From: Styela clava
Taxonomy: Eukaryota; Chordata; Ascidiacea; Stolidobranchia; Styelidae
Length of the DNA: 64,000 nucleotides
NCBI RefSeq assembly: GCF_964204865.1
Contig: NC_135259.1
Location: 15,138,974 to 15,202,973 of the forward strand
Direction of reading: 5' to 3'
A program made the translations under genes and the position numbers. Each line of letters starts with the position of its first letter. Within the stretch, counting starts at the first letter, position 1. The notes under the pieces were generated by a model that saw nothing but the letters and a program-made list of their open reading frames with translations, made no database searches and had not been told where the DNA came from. Positions 48,456-59,793 of this stretch are shown here, piece after piece.

Positions 48456-49368
48456 TCATACTTCATTTTTTGCTTGTCCAATGATCATGTTCTCTCTTTC
48501 TGTAAAAAAAAAGATAGAGATGTTTTAACTTACAAGATAATATTTACGATAATGGAGATTCCTACAACTTAGTACTGAGCTTGAGGTTTCAAACGTTGAA
48601 GCTGCAACCTCAATATACTCTCGATCAAAAACTGAGACCTTTTCGGGTCATACCTTTTACTTTCAAATAATTCACTTCGTGATGCCTTAAAGAAATAGGT
48701 GTATGGCTCTCACAAAGTATTGGAACTAAGATTGGGTGCATCTCGGGCAAAAATGAAACTATTAATCCGACTTGGTCGCTTTTCGTCGCTTGTTTGACTG
48801 AAATAAAACTTATATTATCTCAATAAAATTTTATTTTAAAGAAAAATTAATTTAGAATTTCTAACATCAATCAAAAATGTCGTCACCTCTCGTCTGCAAA
48901 TTCACATCATTTTCCACATTGCGCTTTTTCAGTTTATATACATGGAATGGTGGTATTGTGCTATATCTGAGAAATGTAAAACAAAAGGTTGTTATAGAAA
49001 CTACTTTCAACTAATAACTCAATTAACTGAATCGAATAATGATGAAGTTGCTATAATGGTAATCAAGTAAATTTGTGTTTTGATTCATCGATGGAGAATA
49101 TTTTTATTTAAATCTCATTATTACCCAGTATACCATTATATCATAAAGAATTTGTGCAATTATATCAAAAGTTAGAGGTAGGCGAGGCATAAAGACATGA
49201 AGAACATATGACCCTTCAATTCTATCAGCTATACAAAATAACAAAAATCTAATAGACTTACCGGTCTTGTATCGGTGAACTGATCATCAATGTCCGACAT
49301 TCAACGGACGAAGTGTCCTGGCTAAGAACAAACACAACTACAGCAAGAAAAATTGCGATATTCTTCAT
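48456..49368 (-). CDS. A7, secreted peptide precursor (76 aa)
   Basis: Minus-strand exons 49368-49262, 48966-48887 and 48499-48456. The exon 2 peptide ends FHVYKL-KKR as in A6, but the following NVENDV matches the other copies. The signal peptide contains VVVFVLSQDTSSVEC, also shared with A6. The pair A7/B3 is the best preserved copy of the A6/B2 block. TATA box at 49531-49539. Confidence 0.85.
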
Positions 49369-51196
49369 CTTAGTTTACGACGCTTAGTTAAACTGGACTT
49401 CAGTTGATTTATTTTTATGAGGTTGTTTTGTCCAAACAAGTCCTTTCACAAGTAACCAAATTTCTTCCTGTTTAATGAAGCTGAAAGCTCAATTTTTTGG
49501 GAATGCGTTGTTGGATTAGTTTCTGGAGTGATTTATATACGGCATTGTTAATCAATTATTTAAAAAAATCGCGGTAATTGCAGCAATCTCGAAACGAATT
49601 CATCAAAAAGTTCAAATTTTTCATCGAACTTTTTGATATGAAATCAATCCGTCTCCTCAGATATAAAGGCCTTAATTGCTCGTGCAATCATAATAATTTT
49701 TTAAAGTATGAATTTGTTCATTAGCACAAACACTTGTTCCGAATTCTGATATTCAAAGTAGTGAACGAAAGCAATCATTTTGCCTTGTCAATGAAAATCA
49801 AAACTTAAATGACGTTCCGCTTTGAAGTAGAATATTGGATATCGATAATTTATATTTGCAAATGGTTGTCACTAAATTTGAATATTATCCTTTGAATTGA
49901 TATTAATACAACGTTTTATTTCGAGTCAAATACACTAAGGTTAGTGTTTTGCTCTACACTGGACAAAAAAGTTTACCACTTGGGTAAAACCTAAACCCAG
50001 TTAACAATAATTAATTCGAATAAAAAAAACTTTCATATTATCAGTTTTAGATTATCAATTTTGTGCATACAAAAAATCACATTTGACCAAATGCCATTAC
50101 TGAATAATTGCATTCATTATTTCGAATTTTATACTACGTTTTCAGTATCGACTTCACTGGTCTACGGTGTTTGTTATTTGGCTACTTTTATTGCATTCGA
50201 TTCAGTAGTTTTATGCCTACCAAGTCAATACATATTTTTACTCCTAATTAAATATTGAGTTCTAGCATTAACAAGAAACTCTTATTCGTAGGTTTCATAA
50301 TATCAAAACTGTTAGAACAGGCCAATTCATATACTTTGGCTCAAGAAGCAGAAACAAAAAAAGCAAAATTGAAGTTCAACCAAGATTCAATACCAATATC
50401 ATTTCAGAAATATAATATCAGCATCAATATCTACTATATTTTATTAACATTAAATTACTTCACCCACCCGTGCATTAAATGCCTCTGCCTAAGTTAAAGG
50501 TAAATTTGGAATTTTGCAATTAAACAAATAATGGTAATGATCTCGATCATCCTACTAAAACGAAAACAAACTGATATGGACATTTTGAATATCTCAAGTG
50601 GCGGAAACCATAATACTTATGTCTGATTAGTCGCAAAAGATCGTGAAGGAGTTTATTCAATTTAAACTCGAGCACCCAACGAAAATGATTATTCAAAATG
50701 TTTGTCGCAGCGAAAAGTAAATTGCTTTGTAGTTATTTTTAGTTCAAAAGTTAAAAAATTTATGTTTGTGACTTGTGAAGGAGTCTTGCTGTAATATGAC
50801 TTATTGTTCATACCCAAGGAAACATTTCATGAAAATCATAATCAGCTTTCGGTCGGTTCACAATTTGGGTATTGTAATCATAGTGTCGAAATTGCCCTAT
50901 ACTGCTGTATCAAACGGCAGTCACAGCTCACGAGCATCATCTTATGGCAACCTGATTAACGAAAACATCTTGAGCTTCAGAAAAAGACATCAATTCAATT
51001 ACTTGTTCTCAACAGAATAATTGTTATGCAATAATTAATTTTTCGATCCTCAAGTAGTAAATGCAGAAGCAGTTGCTAAGGATGAATCTCCCCTCAGGCA
51101 ATCAGTAAAAAGATATAAATTACTCCAAGTCAAAGCAGAAAATACACTCATAATCGAAGACTCTCATCTTGTTTACGACTACGCAACGCGAAGAAA
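49369..51196. promoter_or_regulatory. intergenic control region of the A7/B3 pair
   Basis: 1.83 kb, close to the A6/B2 spacer. B-type TATAAAT at 51114-51120. ORFs at 50061-50258, 50255-50497 and 50775-51020 are duplicated along with the block. Confidence 0.5.
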
Positions 51197-52141
51197 ATGA
51201 AACATTTGACGATTCGGTGTTTTGTGTTATTGTCTTTTATGCTTCTGATGTCTTACAACATTGTTCATACTCAACTGACTACGGAAGGACCTATACAATC
51301 AAGGTATGAGTATTCCATAATCATATGTCCAAGTGCAATTGCTTCGCATACTTGTTTGCGCTACTGTAAAAGTCTGAATATTGTATTTTAACACACATTT
51401 GGGTTTGAACGTCCTAGATTGAATTGAATGCAACATGATAGAAGGAAATTATCTGTGATCAATTTGATTGGTGAATAAATATATATATAACATCGTTGAT
51501 TTTTGGAGAATTTTACTATTCAAAGGTCATGCGATTGTATGCAGATGATATTGCATTATTTCAATCCAAATTATCTTTATCAATCAAGAATTGAGTACAT
51601 ATGTTTTATTTATTCAATGTAAATATTTAAATATTTTAAATTGAATTTATCTTATTTCTGCTATATGTAACTATGGAAAATTTCTTTGAGGTGAAACAGC
51701 TTTCATGATAAACATGTAGGCCTATCCAATACGTAAGTCCAGACAAACGAAGATTAATTGATTCTCCATCTAAATATTTTTTAATTTCTCATTTTTAGGC
51801 TAGGCAACACCCCACCGTGGCCAGGAAAGAAGAAACGGGACGTTGGAAAATTTGATAAAATAACAGGTTTGTTAGTAGAAATTAGTAAGAGTTTGCAGAA
51901 ATAAAAGCAAGACCCAATATAAAAGTCAAATAACATTAAATCAAAAACGTAATATACCGCATTATTTAGAGCCTTTTCAGATATCGTACCATTTATCATG
52001 CATCCTCTCCTAAAACAAAAAATAATAACTCGTGTATTCCAATACTTTTTAACATACAAATATTTACACGTTATCTAATAAACTTTTTTTTGTACAGATG
52101 ACGAATTATTCTTTGACGACGACTCACAGATCGATCACTGA
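51197..52141 (+). CDS. B3, secreted PWP-amide precursor (72 aa)
   Basis: Exons 51197-51303, 51799-51866 and 52098-52141; donor AAG|GTATGA, acceptors TTTTAG and GTACAG. The signal peptide matches B1. The segment is QLTTEGPIQSR then LGNTPPWPGKKKR, so QLTTEGPIQ..TPPWP-amide of about 19 residues is predicted, possibly pyroglutamylated. The spacer is DVGKFDKIT and the tail is DDELFFDDDSQIDH. This is the cleanest copy: no insertion, good splice sites, TATA and AATAAA (52213-52218) in place. Confidence 0.92.
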
Positions 52142-52529
52142 ATGAAGATTGCTGTTACCGAGTTTTATGACATTATGGAAGTTTTCTATTTTGTGTAATT
52201 TGTGAATGGCGTAATAAAAATTATCAAAATAATTTCATTGTGGAAATATTTATTCATAAGAACTTGATTCATGTTAGATTAAGTAAATCTGGATTGACTA
52301 AGTTTTGTAAGATACGGGACGTTGAAAGAGAGAGAGACGGAGATTTGTTGTTGCGTCAACCAGAAACAGTCATAAACAAAAGCAAAAATATAGTTATTTA
52401 TCACAATAAAGATTGTTGTTGAAGGGAATTATTATGTTGAATTTTTTTGGATATGCAGCTTTCGGCATGAAATTGATGGTAAGCCGTGACAGACCAGTGA
52501 AGACGTGAACCAACCTACAACGGCGGGGA

Positions 52530-52805
52530 GTTTATCAATCATCTTGCACCTAATTGTTCCCCACGGGCTCCGAAGCCATTCATGGCAATATCCTTCGATA
52601 TACTAAGACATTTGACGGCTCGTAAAAAACAAAAAACTTTTCCTTTTCATATTAAAACAGAAACATTTTTGTCTGAACTTTCCGTCTTTGTTTTCCCCAG
52701 GAAGGGTTCAATCGTTAGAGGTCCTGAATTATCAAATCTATATACGGAAAGTTTTTACCAATATATTCCGATGTGTGTGATTCGTTCCACCTACCCTGTT
52801 CCCAT
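52530..52805. repeat. array spacer repeat (shorter copy of 32168-33366)
   Basis: Shares the TTGCACCTAATTGTTCCCCA and TTTTGTCTGAACTTTCC blocks with the other copy, with a large internal deletion relative to it. The GTGAACCAACCTAC motif just before it (52508-52521) recurs near 58600. Confidence 0.6.
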
Positions 52806-53105
52806 AAGTGGGGGTGCCCAACACGGGGCATGCGGGCCCAAAGTGGCACCTCATATGCTATAGACGTAGCACGCTAACGATTTGGAAATAAGTAATTCTT
52901 TTATTCATGGTAAATCCTAATAACTCACGTTTATATCTAAATTAATTCAATTCGTCTTTAAAAGCGTCTTCAAGACATTAAATATTTTGAGTAAATAATT
53001 TTTCCTTAATATGTGTTTTGCTGAAGTTCTTGTACATTACCCACAATGTTCGAACGTGACGTGGCACTTCGGTAACTATGCTCATGAAACTTGTGCACCC
53101 CTGTC
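52806..53105. mobile_element. short hAT-like insertion in the spacer
   Basis: Left GGGGGTGCCCAAC and right GTGCACCCCTG resemble the ends of the 33367 element, as does the internal AGCACGCTAACG. The flanking duplication is unclear, so the exact limits are approximate. Confidence 0.5.
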
Positions 53106-53651
53106 TCAAAGTGAACATTTAAATTGTTTCAAATCTCGTTCCAAACTCTATCTAATGCATCACCGACACGAAGATAAAGCATATCAATTACACTTTTAGG
53201 TGAATATTTATATAATATTGCGATATTGGCCTATATGGATTAGAGCGCTATGACTTCAACTATGCTTCATCGCAAATCAAATATCTCGAATTCATGGTGT
53301 GATAAATTGGATATGCAATGCATAACCGGAGCAATTCCGCTCGTTCCTGAAAATAGTTGGTTGTGCAGTGAATATTATGACTTGGCGTTTTTCGTACTGA
53401 AATGCCTGAATATGGCGTGTAATATGGCAAACTGTGTGAAGCATTTCATACTATCGACGAAAAATAAAATTAAAAATTAACAAGCGACAGTGATAAGCGG
53501 TTATATCACATGATCACAAAAGTTACCAATACTAAAACTACATGTTTATCTGTCTACACTACACAATAGACTAAACAACAGTACGATTTGTTTATGCAGT
53601 ATATATATTAATATAGAATCCCGCCATAACATTGTGAATCCGATCGATCAT

Positions 53652-54968
53652 TCATACTTCATCATCTGCTTGTCCAATAAAATTGTACGCTCTTTCTGTA
53701 ACAAAAGGTAGAGATGTTTTAACTTACAAGATAATATTAACGGCAATGGAGATTCCCACGACATAGTAGGCTACTGAGCTTCAGATTTTGAACGTTGATG
53801 ATATGATCATATTATTTCCTTAATACAGAACTGAGATCTTGTCCAGCAATAACTTGTACTTTCAAATAATTTGCATAGTAGTGCATCAAAGAATTTTTTT
53901 GAATAGAAGAATCTATTAGACCAGGGGTTCTCAACCTTTTTTCTGTCAAGTACCCCCATCCAAGTCACGAAACAATCAACGTGAAACCCCGGTAACCAGA
54001 CACCGAACAAACTTGTGATATACTGATATATTGACTAACAATTTGTTGCAACACCAATTTAATGACCATATGTAACTGAATTAAATCGTCTTGTTGATAT
54101 TATTGCCCTTGTCGTCTGCCTAACTGATAAATTCTTAAAATCTCTGCAAAGTTTCAATAAGCATAATCACTTCTCCAATGCTCGCAGCACACTGTATTTA
54201 GAGATTTCACAGTTTGTACGCGAAGCCTTGAACAAACTGAACAACTTTCACATTGTTGTGTCACAATCACAACAACGCAAAATCAGGGAAAATCTAAGTT
54301 TCAATGGCCGTCTAGTTTCAATGGGCACGAATTTTCCCATGGTAGTAATAAAAGATAACAAAAACAGCAACCTACAAAAACTCGACTGTCATCTAGGTAC
54401 CCCTGGAAATCTTCTCGTGAACCCCCGGGGATTCGCGAACCCCAGGTTGAGAACTCCTGTATTAGACTTTCGAATCTCACATTAATCAAAAATGTCATCA
54501 CCTTTTGTCTGCAAATTTACATCATTTTCTACATTGCGCTTTTTCCGTTCCCATGCGTAGAATGGTGGCTGTGTGCTTAACCTGCAAAATGTGAAACAAA
54601 CGATAGCTACTTTCAACTGAATCACTTAATACACGATGAGGTTGGTATAAAGGTAGTTAAAATATGGAAAACTTGTGTTTTCGATTCATCGGGGAAGAAA
54701 ATTTCTGTTTGAATCACATTAATTATCACCCAGGATTTTTTTTTTAAATGAATAATTTGTGAAATTATATCAACTGTGTAAAAGTAGCCGAGGCACAAAG
54801 AGATGTAGAACATACAACCCTTCAATCCTAACAGCTATACGAAATAACATAAATCTAACTGACTTACCGTATCGGTGAGCTGATCATCATTATCCGAGAT
54901 TCAACGGGCGGAATGTCCTCGCTAAAAACTAACATAACTACTGCAAGAAATATTGCGATATTCTTCAT
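53652..54968 (-). CDS. A8, divergent secreted peptide precursor (74 aa)
   Basis: Minus-strand exons 54968-54868, 54581-54502 and 53695-53652, same phases. Exon 1 is two codons shorter (ends SSPI then the split Arg). Exon 2 gives LSTQPPFYAWERKKR: Trp is present where A2-A7 have Tyr, as in A1. NVENDVNLQTK and ERAYNFIGQADDEV form the tail. Intron 2 carries a 538-bp hAT insertion, which leaves the splice sites untouched. It is the left partner of the decayed C6. TATATAAAG at 55173-55181. Confidence 0.85.
53922..54459. mobile_element. non-autonomous hAT in intron 2 of A8
   Basis: Ends CAGGGGTTCTCAACC and, inverted, CAGGAGTTCTCAACC. Perfect 8-bp duplication TATTAGAC (53914-53921 and 54460-54467). 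538 bp, same family as the element at 28917. The ORFs within (54228-54485, 54301-54501) are not genes. Confidence 0.92.
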
Positions 54969-57254
54969 CTTAGTTTTCTAATCTTCAAGATAATCAGAAA
55001 AATTTATATTGTAATTGACACAAGAAATTCAAGTAATGTCGAGTTGGGGGAAATTATTTTTATGAGTTTTTTTTGCTCGAACGAGATTCTTTGCACGTGG
55101 CCAAAATCCGTCTAGTTAAAAAAAGCTGAAAGCTGAGTTATTCAGGAATGTGTTGGATGTGTTTCTGAAGTGCTTTATATACGGCATTGCCGATCATTGA
55201 TTTAAATAATTACGGTAATTGCAGAAATCTCAAGACTAGTCTATCAAAAAATATCAAAGTTTGATCAAAGTTTCCGATATGAAACCAGTTAGGTAAGTCT
55301 CTTGAGATATAAATGTCTTGATTGCTTGTGCAATAGTAATTAACATTAGTTTTTCTAAGTATGAATTTACTTAATAGCACAAACACTTGTTCTAATGTTT
55401 AAAGTACTAAATTTTCTGTCTTGTCAAAAAAAATCAAAAATTAAATGACATTTCACTTTTGAGATGATGAGTGGAAATCATAATAATTAAATCCAAATGG
55501 ATTTAACTGAATGCGAATATTATCCGCCAAATTGATATTGATCTTGAGTGCCAGTACCCACAGTTTTTCATTCGAGTTAATAAACAGGTTTTGCTATACA
55601 TTGGACAAAAAATAAATTCAAACATTCTTCAAATCACCACTCTTATAGAACCAAAAGGTTCTAGAATTGGCAAGAAATGTTTTTCCTCCAAAGTATATTT
55701 TAGAAAGTCCAAAAATCAGTCTCTGTCCAAATAGGCAGAACAAAATTTCTGTTAGAATGGACAAGTTTTCAATATTAAGTTAAACATAGAAGAAGTGAAA
55801 TTAACCTTATATTAAGATTCTATACCAATATCATTTCGGCAATATTGTCGTTAAATTGTTAGATCTGACTGAAGTTAATTGTTTGTACCTATTTTCCAAC
55901 CATTAAATGATTCTACCTAATGGCAAGGTAAAAGTGGAATTTCTAAAATAAATCAATATAGAGGTAAGAATTGATTGTATTGATAAGCCCGGTCATTTTA
56001 TATAAAACGAAAATAAAGTGAATGGACATTTAAAAGATTTAAGTGGTAGAAACCAATCTTATGTTTTTAAAGATGATTTTAGTTATTTATATTAGGTCGC
56101 AAATGATCTCAATTAAATAGCAATTTAAAGTAGTATCCGTTGAAGAATAAGCAACATGTAATCTTTTGGAGCGATGATTATGAAAAATTTCTTTCTTATT
56201 ATCTACTTAAGCAAGTGCATCTTTTTCTACTTTGAATTGGTTCACTTTTCTGATACTTGTTTATGATTATGTTATAGCCTATCTACGATCGCATATTCAA
56301 AATAAAATTAGTGAAAAATGGATAATGTTCTAAACATTTTTGGAATGTGATTACTTTTATTTTTGTCAGAGTATTCTGGGCAAAATCTTTCCATCCCATT
56401 TTACAGTAGAGTTTACAGACGAGATCAAAAAGGGTTGGTTAATGGTTTAGATTAGAACATTGCCGCTGATCTGGTAACTCAACCTAAAATATCAAATCAG
56501 TGATGGGAGATTTTACGCACTTTTGTTGAAATATTTTTCGATGAGTTACCAACAAACTAGATTACTAGAATAATCCGTGGTGATAAGAAATAGTATGAAA
56601 AAATAAACGATCCCTTTGAGAGGTCGTTAGATGATTAAAATCAGCTCATTCATCAAACTTTCACAGTAGTTGAATTACGTATGTATGAGCGTTATTTTGG
56701 ATCTGATAAAACTGATGAAAGAAATAGTAAATGATAGATGATTAATTCCTAATATTTTATCTATGAATGCCGAATTACTGTGAGGAATCAACCTATACTG
56801 TACTTATGTAATTGTGTTTTAATGGAATTTTCAATGCTCGGAATAATTTGAGTTGAAACGCATTGACTGTAGATATAATATGAATTGAGTTGACTCTGTC
56901 TTGGTATTTTTTTAATCTTGATCTTTTTCCAAGAAAAAAGTATTCATTTAAAGCGTTTAATTCATTGTTTCCGCCCTTTTCATACCTTATTCTTGAACAA
57001 ACTGTTTTTAATTTTGTTTTTCAATTTTTGTTTAGAATTTATTGAATTTGATTTTGCTCATAATTTTGTTTTAATCAAGAGTTGTATTAAAGTTACATAG
57101 GTATAAATGTCAACGCTTTCGATCGTTTAATTTTACTAAATGTCACTTTGAAATAGGAAATTCGAACAATGGTCAGATTTTAGTCTTATATTTTTTAATT
57201 TCAATACTAACCATAAATGTGTTTAACATTAAACGTAAAGGTGAGAACAGGAGT
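54969..57254. promoter_or_regulatory. intergenic region of the A8/C6 pair
   Basis: Diverged but recognisable homology to the other A/B spacers, e.g. CAATATTATTTC-type blocks such as ACCAATATCATTTC near 55830 and AAGTGGTAGAAACC near 56040. This supports C6 as the B-type partner of A8. No other gene seen. Confidence 0.45.
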
Positions 57255-58128
57255 ATGAAAATAAATTATTTTTTTTATCTGTGTACTTTATTGCTTTATC
57301 TTCATACACATTCCCAATTTCAATGGCAAGGATGAAAATTCGGCTGATCATGGCACAGTTTATTCAAGGTAGTGTTTTATTGATTTTGTTTAGAAGTATC
57401 AACCAATTTACATGGCATTCTGTATACATTTTAAATAAATTAAGTTTTCATAGTAGCAAATAAGTGACTCAAAATGACACATTTTGTGAATTCTGGTATT
57501 TTTGTTTGATAAAATAAAATCAAACTATGCAATATATTTTTCCAATAAAATAATAAATATTTTGTATTAAATATCCGGTAGCCCCGGCATGGCTTGGAAA
57601 AGAGAAAAGATCAACAGTGGACAATGATGAAAATTTAGGCGCGTGCAAAATTACTTTCATACATTCGTGCTGGGCCATTCTACGAACAGAGATCTATTTT
57701 TATTTTTGCCTTATTGGCCATGGAGAATTTCACATAAGCTTTTCATAAACCATATTTTCAAAGCAGTTTACTAGTGCGCAATAATGCTAAACATTGAGTA
57801 AAATATTGAGAATTTTGAATTAGGTATTTACAAAGGTGCACAGGCTTCCTAAAAAGCTCCAGTATCGCTCTATTAAAATGTTATTGGATATTCTATTGAA
57901 TTAATAAAAAAGGGACGAATTTTATAAATTCGATTTACCTTTTTATAAGCAAAATTTGATCAATTTCAGTCGGTAACTCAATTGATTTTAGGTTTATCGA
58001 ATATATTTTGCACTGTCATGTTGTCAGATTTATCAAAATTTATTTCTTTTTGCTTCACTAGTAATTGAATGTATTACTCTTTTTTTGCAGATATTGCACT
58101 CTTTATAGAGGCGGAAGTTTTCGACTGA
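57255..58128 (+). pseudogene. C6, decayed B-type precursor
   Basis: Exon 2-like 57571-57638 (68 nt, as in B and C8) encodes YPVAPAWLGKEKRSTVDNDE, ending TTAG with a GC donor. Exon 3, 58091-58128, after TTTTTTGCAG, encodes DIALFIEAEVFD. But the exon 2 acceptor is AA instead of AG, with no alternative AG nearby, and the exon 1 candidate (57255-57368) has stops and ends in the wrong phase. Position and exon length suggest it is the old B partner of A8. Gly before the KEKR site suggests it once gave an amidated peptide. Confidence 0.7.
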
Positions 58129-59172
58129 ATCGTTCAACATATTCAAAGGATGTTTAACACATTTCGTTTTTAATTTTTCGATGCAAAAATTAAAATTAAA
58201 TGATGTTTAATAATTTATTGATTAATATTTTTGATAAATGATTTTGCAATACATTAAATGAAATTTGTTTGAAAATATCTTGTCTTCAATTGAAATAATG
58301 ATATTTTAGTGATGATATCTGAACTGAACGTCTTCATTGCATGCATTATATTTCTTATATTGGAAGTTTTTCAAATTATAGGACGGATAGGATTTACAAA
58401 TTTATCCTGCGAGCGAGGAAAGCCGATCTCTCGCCCGGTTACCAGGTCATGCCGCCTATAGGATTGATTAGTTAGTCAGTTATGTGTTTTTCAGATGATA
58501 ATTTGTGCTCGTGTGATATTTTTTACCGGTTAGAAAAAAAACTTGACTTGACTCGGACTTGATGGTGGAGGAAGCCTTAACCGACTAACAGTTACGTGAA
58601 CCAACCTACGGCGGCGAGGAATCCAGCAATCTCCCCGCATATAATTTACTCTACATTGAATTCGCACCTGCGAACCCACGCAAGGTAATCAGAGATGCGG
58701 TGGCGAGCATATTTCTAACGCTTAGGAATATGCGCCACGCCGCGGAGTCAATTTTTTCGTTATTCAATTCGATCAGCAAGATATTTGAAACAAAAAGTGA
58801 GCATATGTATGTAATTGAACAGATTTCTAGTATAATCGTTGCAAGCAAAAACTGAGAAAAGAACTGAAATTAGGCATTAACTTACTTGGTAAATTTAACA
58901 ACGCTGCTTAAGGTACAGAATAGAGAATGCTCCAAAGGCTCAGACGTGGGCCCAGTCATCCTTCTCGAATCCAAGACAATAATCTATTCTCAATAGGAGT
59001 TCTAGTGTATCTTTCCTATCATATTGCCTTCGCCTTTACTGCTATATTGAGATGCTATCAAGCACAAACGTAAGGTGATAAAATTTATTTTATGTTTCAA
59101 ACAAACAACATACACAACTACGTGTTAAATTGAAATCGGAATTAAAAATGTGTCGTGACGTCGTTGATTCGT
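58129..59172. other. intergenic with repeat-like fragment
   Basis: 58380-58650 contains GC-richer sequence with GTGAACCAACCTAC shared with 52508-52521, likely a dispersed repeat. No gene is seen. Confidence 0.4.
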
Positions 59173-59178
59173 TTTATT
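59173..59178 (-). terminator. poly(A) signal of C7
   Basis: AATAAA on the minus strand about 50 nt after the C7 stop codon. Confidence 0.6.
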
Positions 59179-59227
59179 GTGGATATCTTGCAACTAGTTT
59201 TTGTATAGTCGCCCGACTAGCGTGAAG

Positions 59228-59793
59228 TTATTGATGCTCATCAGGCGAGTTAATATCTCCAAACAGAATAATATCCATGTCTGAAACAGAAAACAAATGT
59301 TTGTAAAATATCACCAGATTAAAGCAAGGATTATTAATATATGAAGTTTCTCAAAAATTATGCGCAAGAACCTGCTTCACAGAAAGTTGGGCTTCTCATG
59401 CATAAATCCCCTTCTGGTAGCAGCCAAATTACATCTTTTGAATAATATTGAAATTAATTTTACCTAGATCATTCATATCATCTTCAAGAGATCTTTTCTT
59501 TTTTCCACTCCATGGTGCTTCTCCGCCTGGTACTCTTAATTATATCAACAACAATTGAAACCAAGGATAATGAAAACGATTAAAAAAAAATTGTGCAAGT
59601 TGCATTGGGATTCGGGTTCTCTCAAAAATGAAGAAACAGGAATCAACATTCAAAAATTGCTTAAAAAGATTTGTTTAGTACATTACCTTGATTCTGGTCC
59701 GTAAAATGGGTGTTCTGCGTTCCCTTCTTGAGCTCCTAACAATATTGCTACACACATCGCCAAAACAAAAATCCATTTTGTCAACGCAGCCAT
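59228..59793 (-). CDS. C7, secreted PWS-amide precursor (76 aa)
   Basis: Minus-strand exons 59793-59687, 59534-59464 and 59280-59228. The signal peptide begins MAALTKWIFVLAMCVAILLG and ends near GNA (residue 26). EHPFYGPES, the split Arg codon and VPGGEAPWSGKKKR follow; Gly46 predicts PWS-amide. The spacer is SLEDDMNDL, the tail DMDIILFGDINSPDEHQ, acidic. Donors AAG|GTAATG and TAG|GTAAAA are good; the first acceptor (ATTAAG) has a weak pyrimidine tract. All phases match the family. It is in tandem with C8. Confidence 0.88.
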
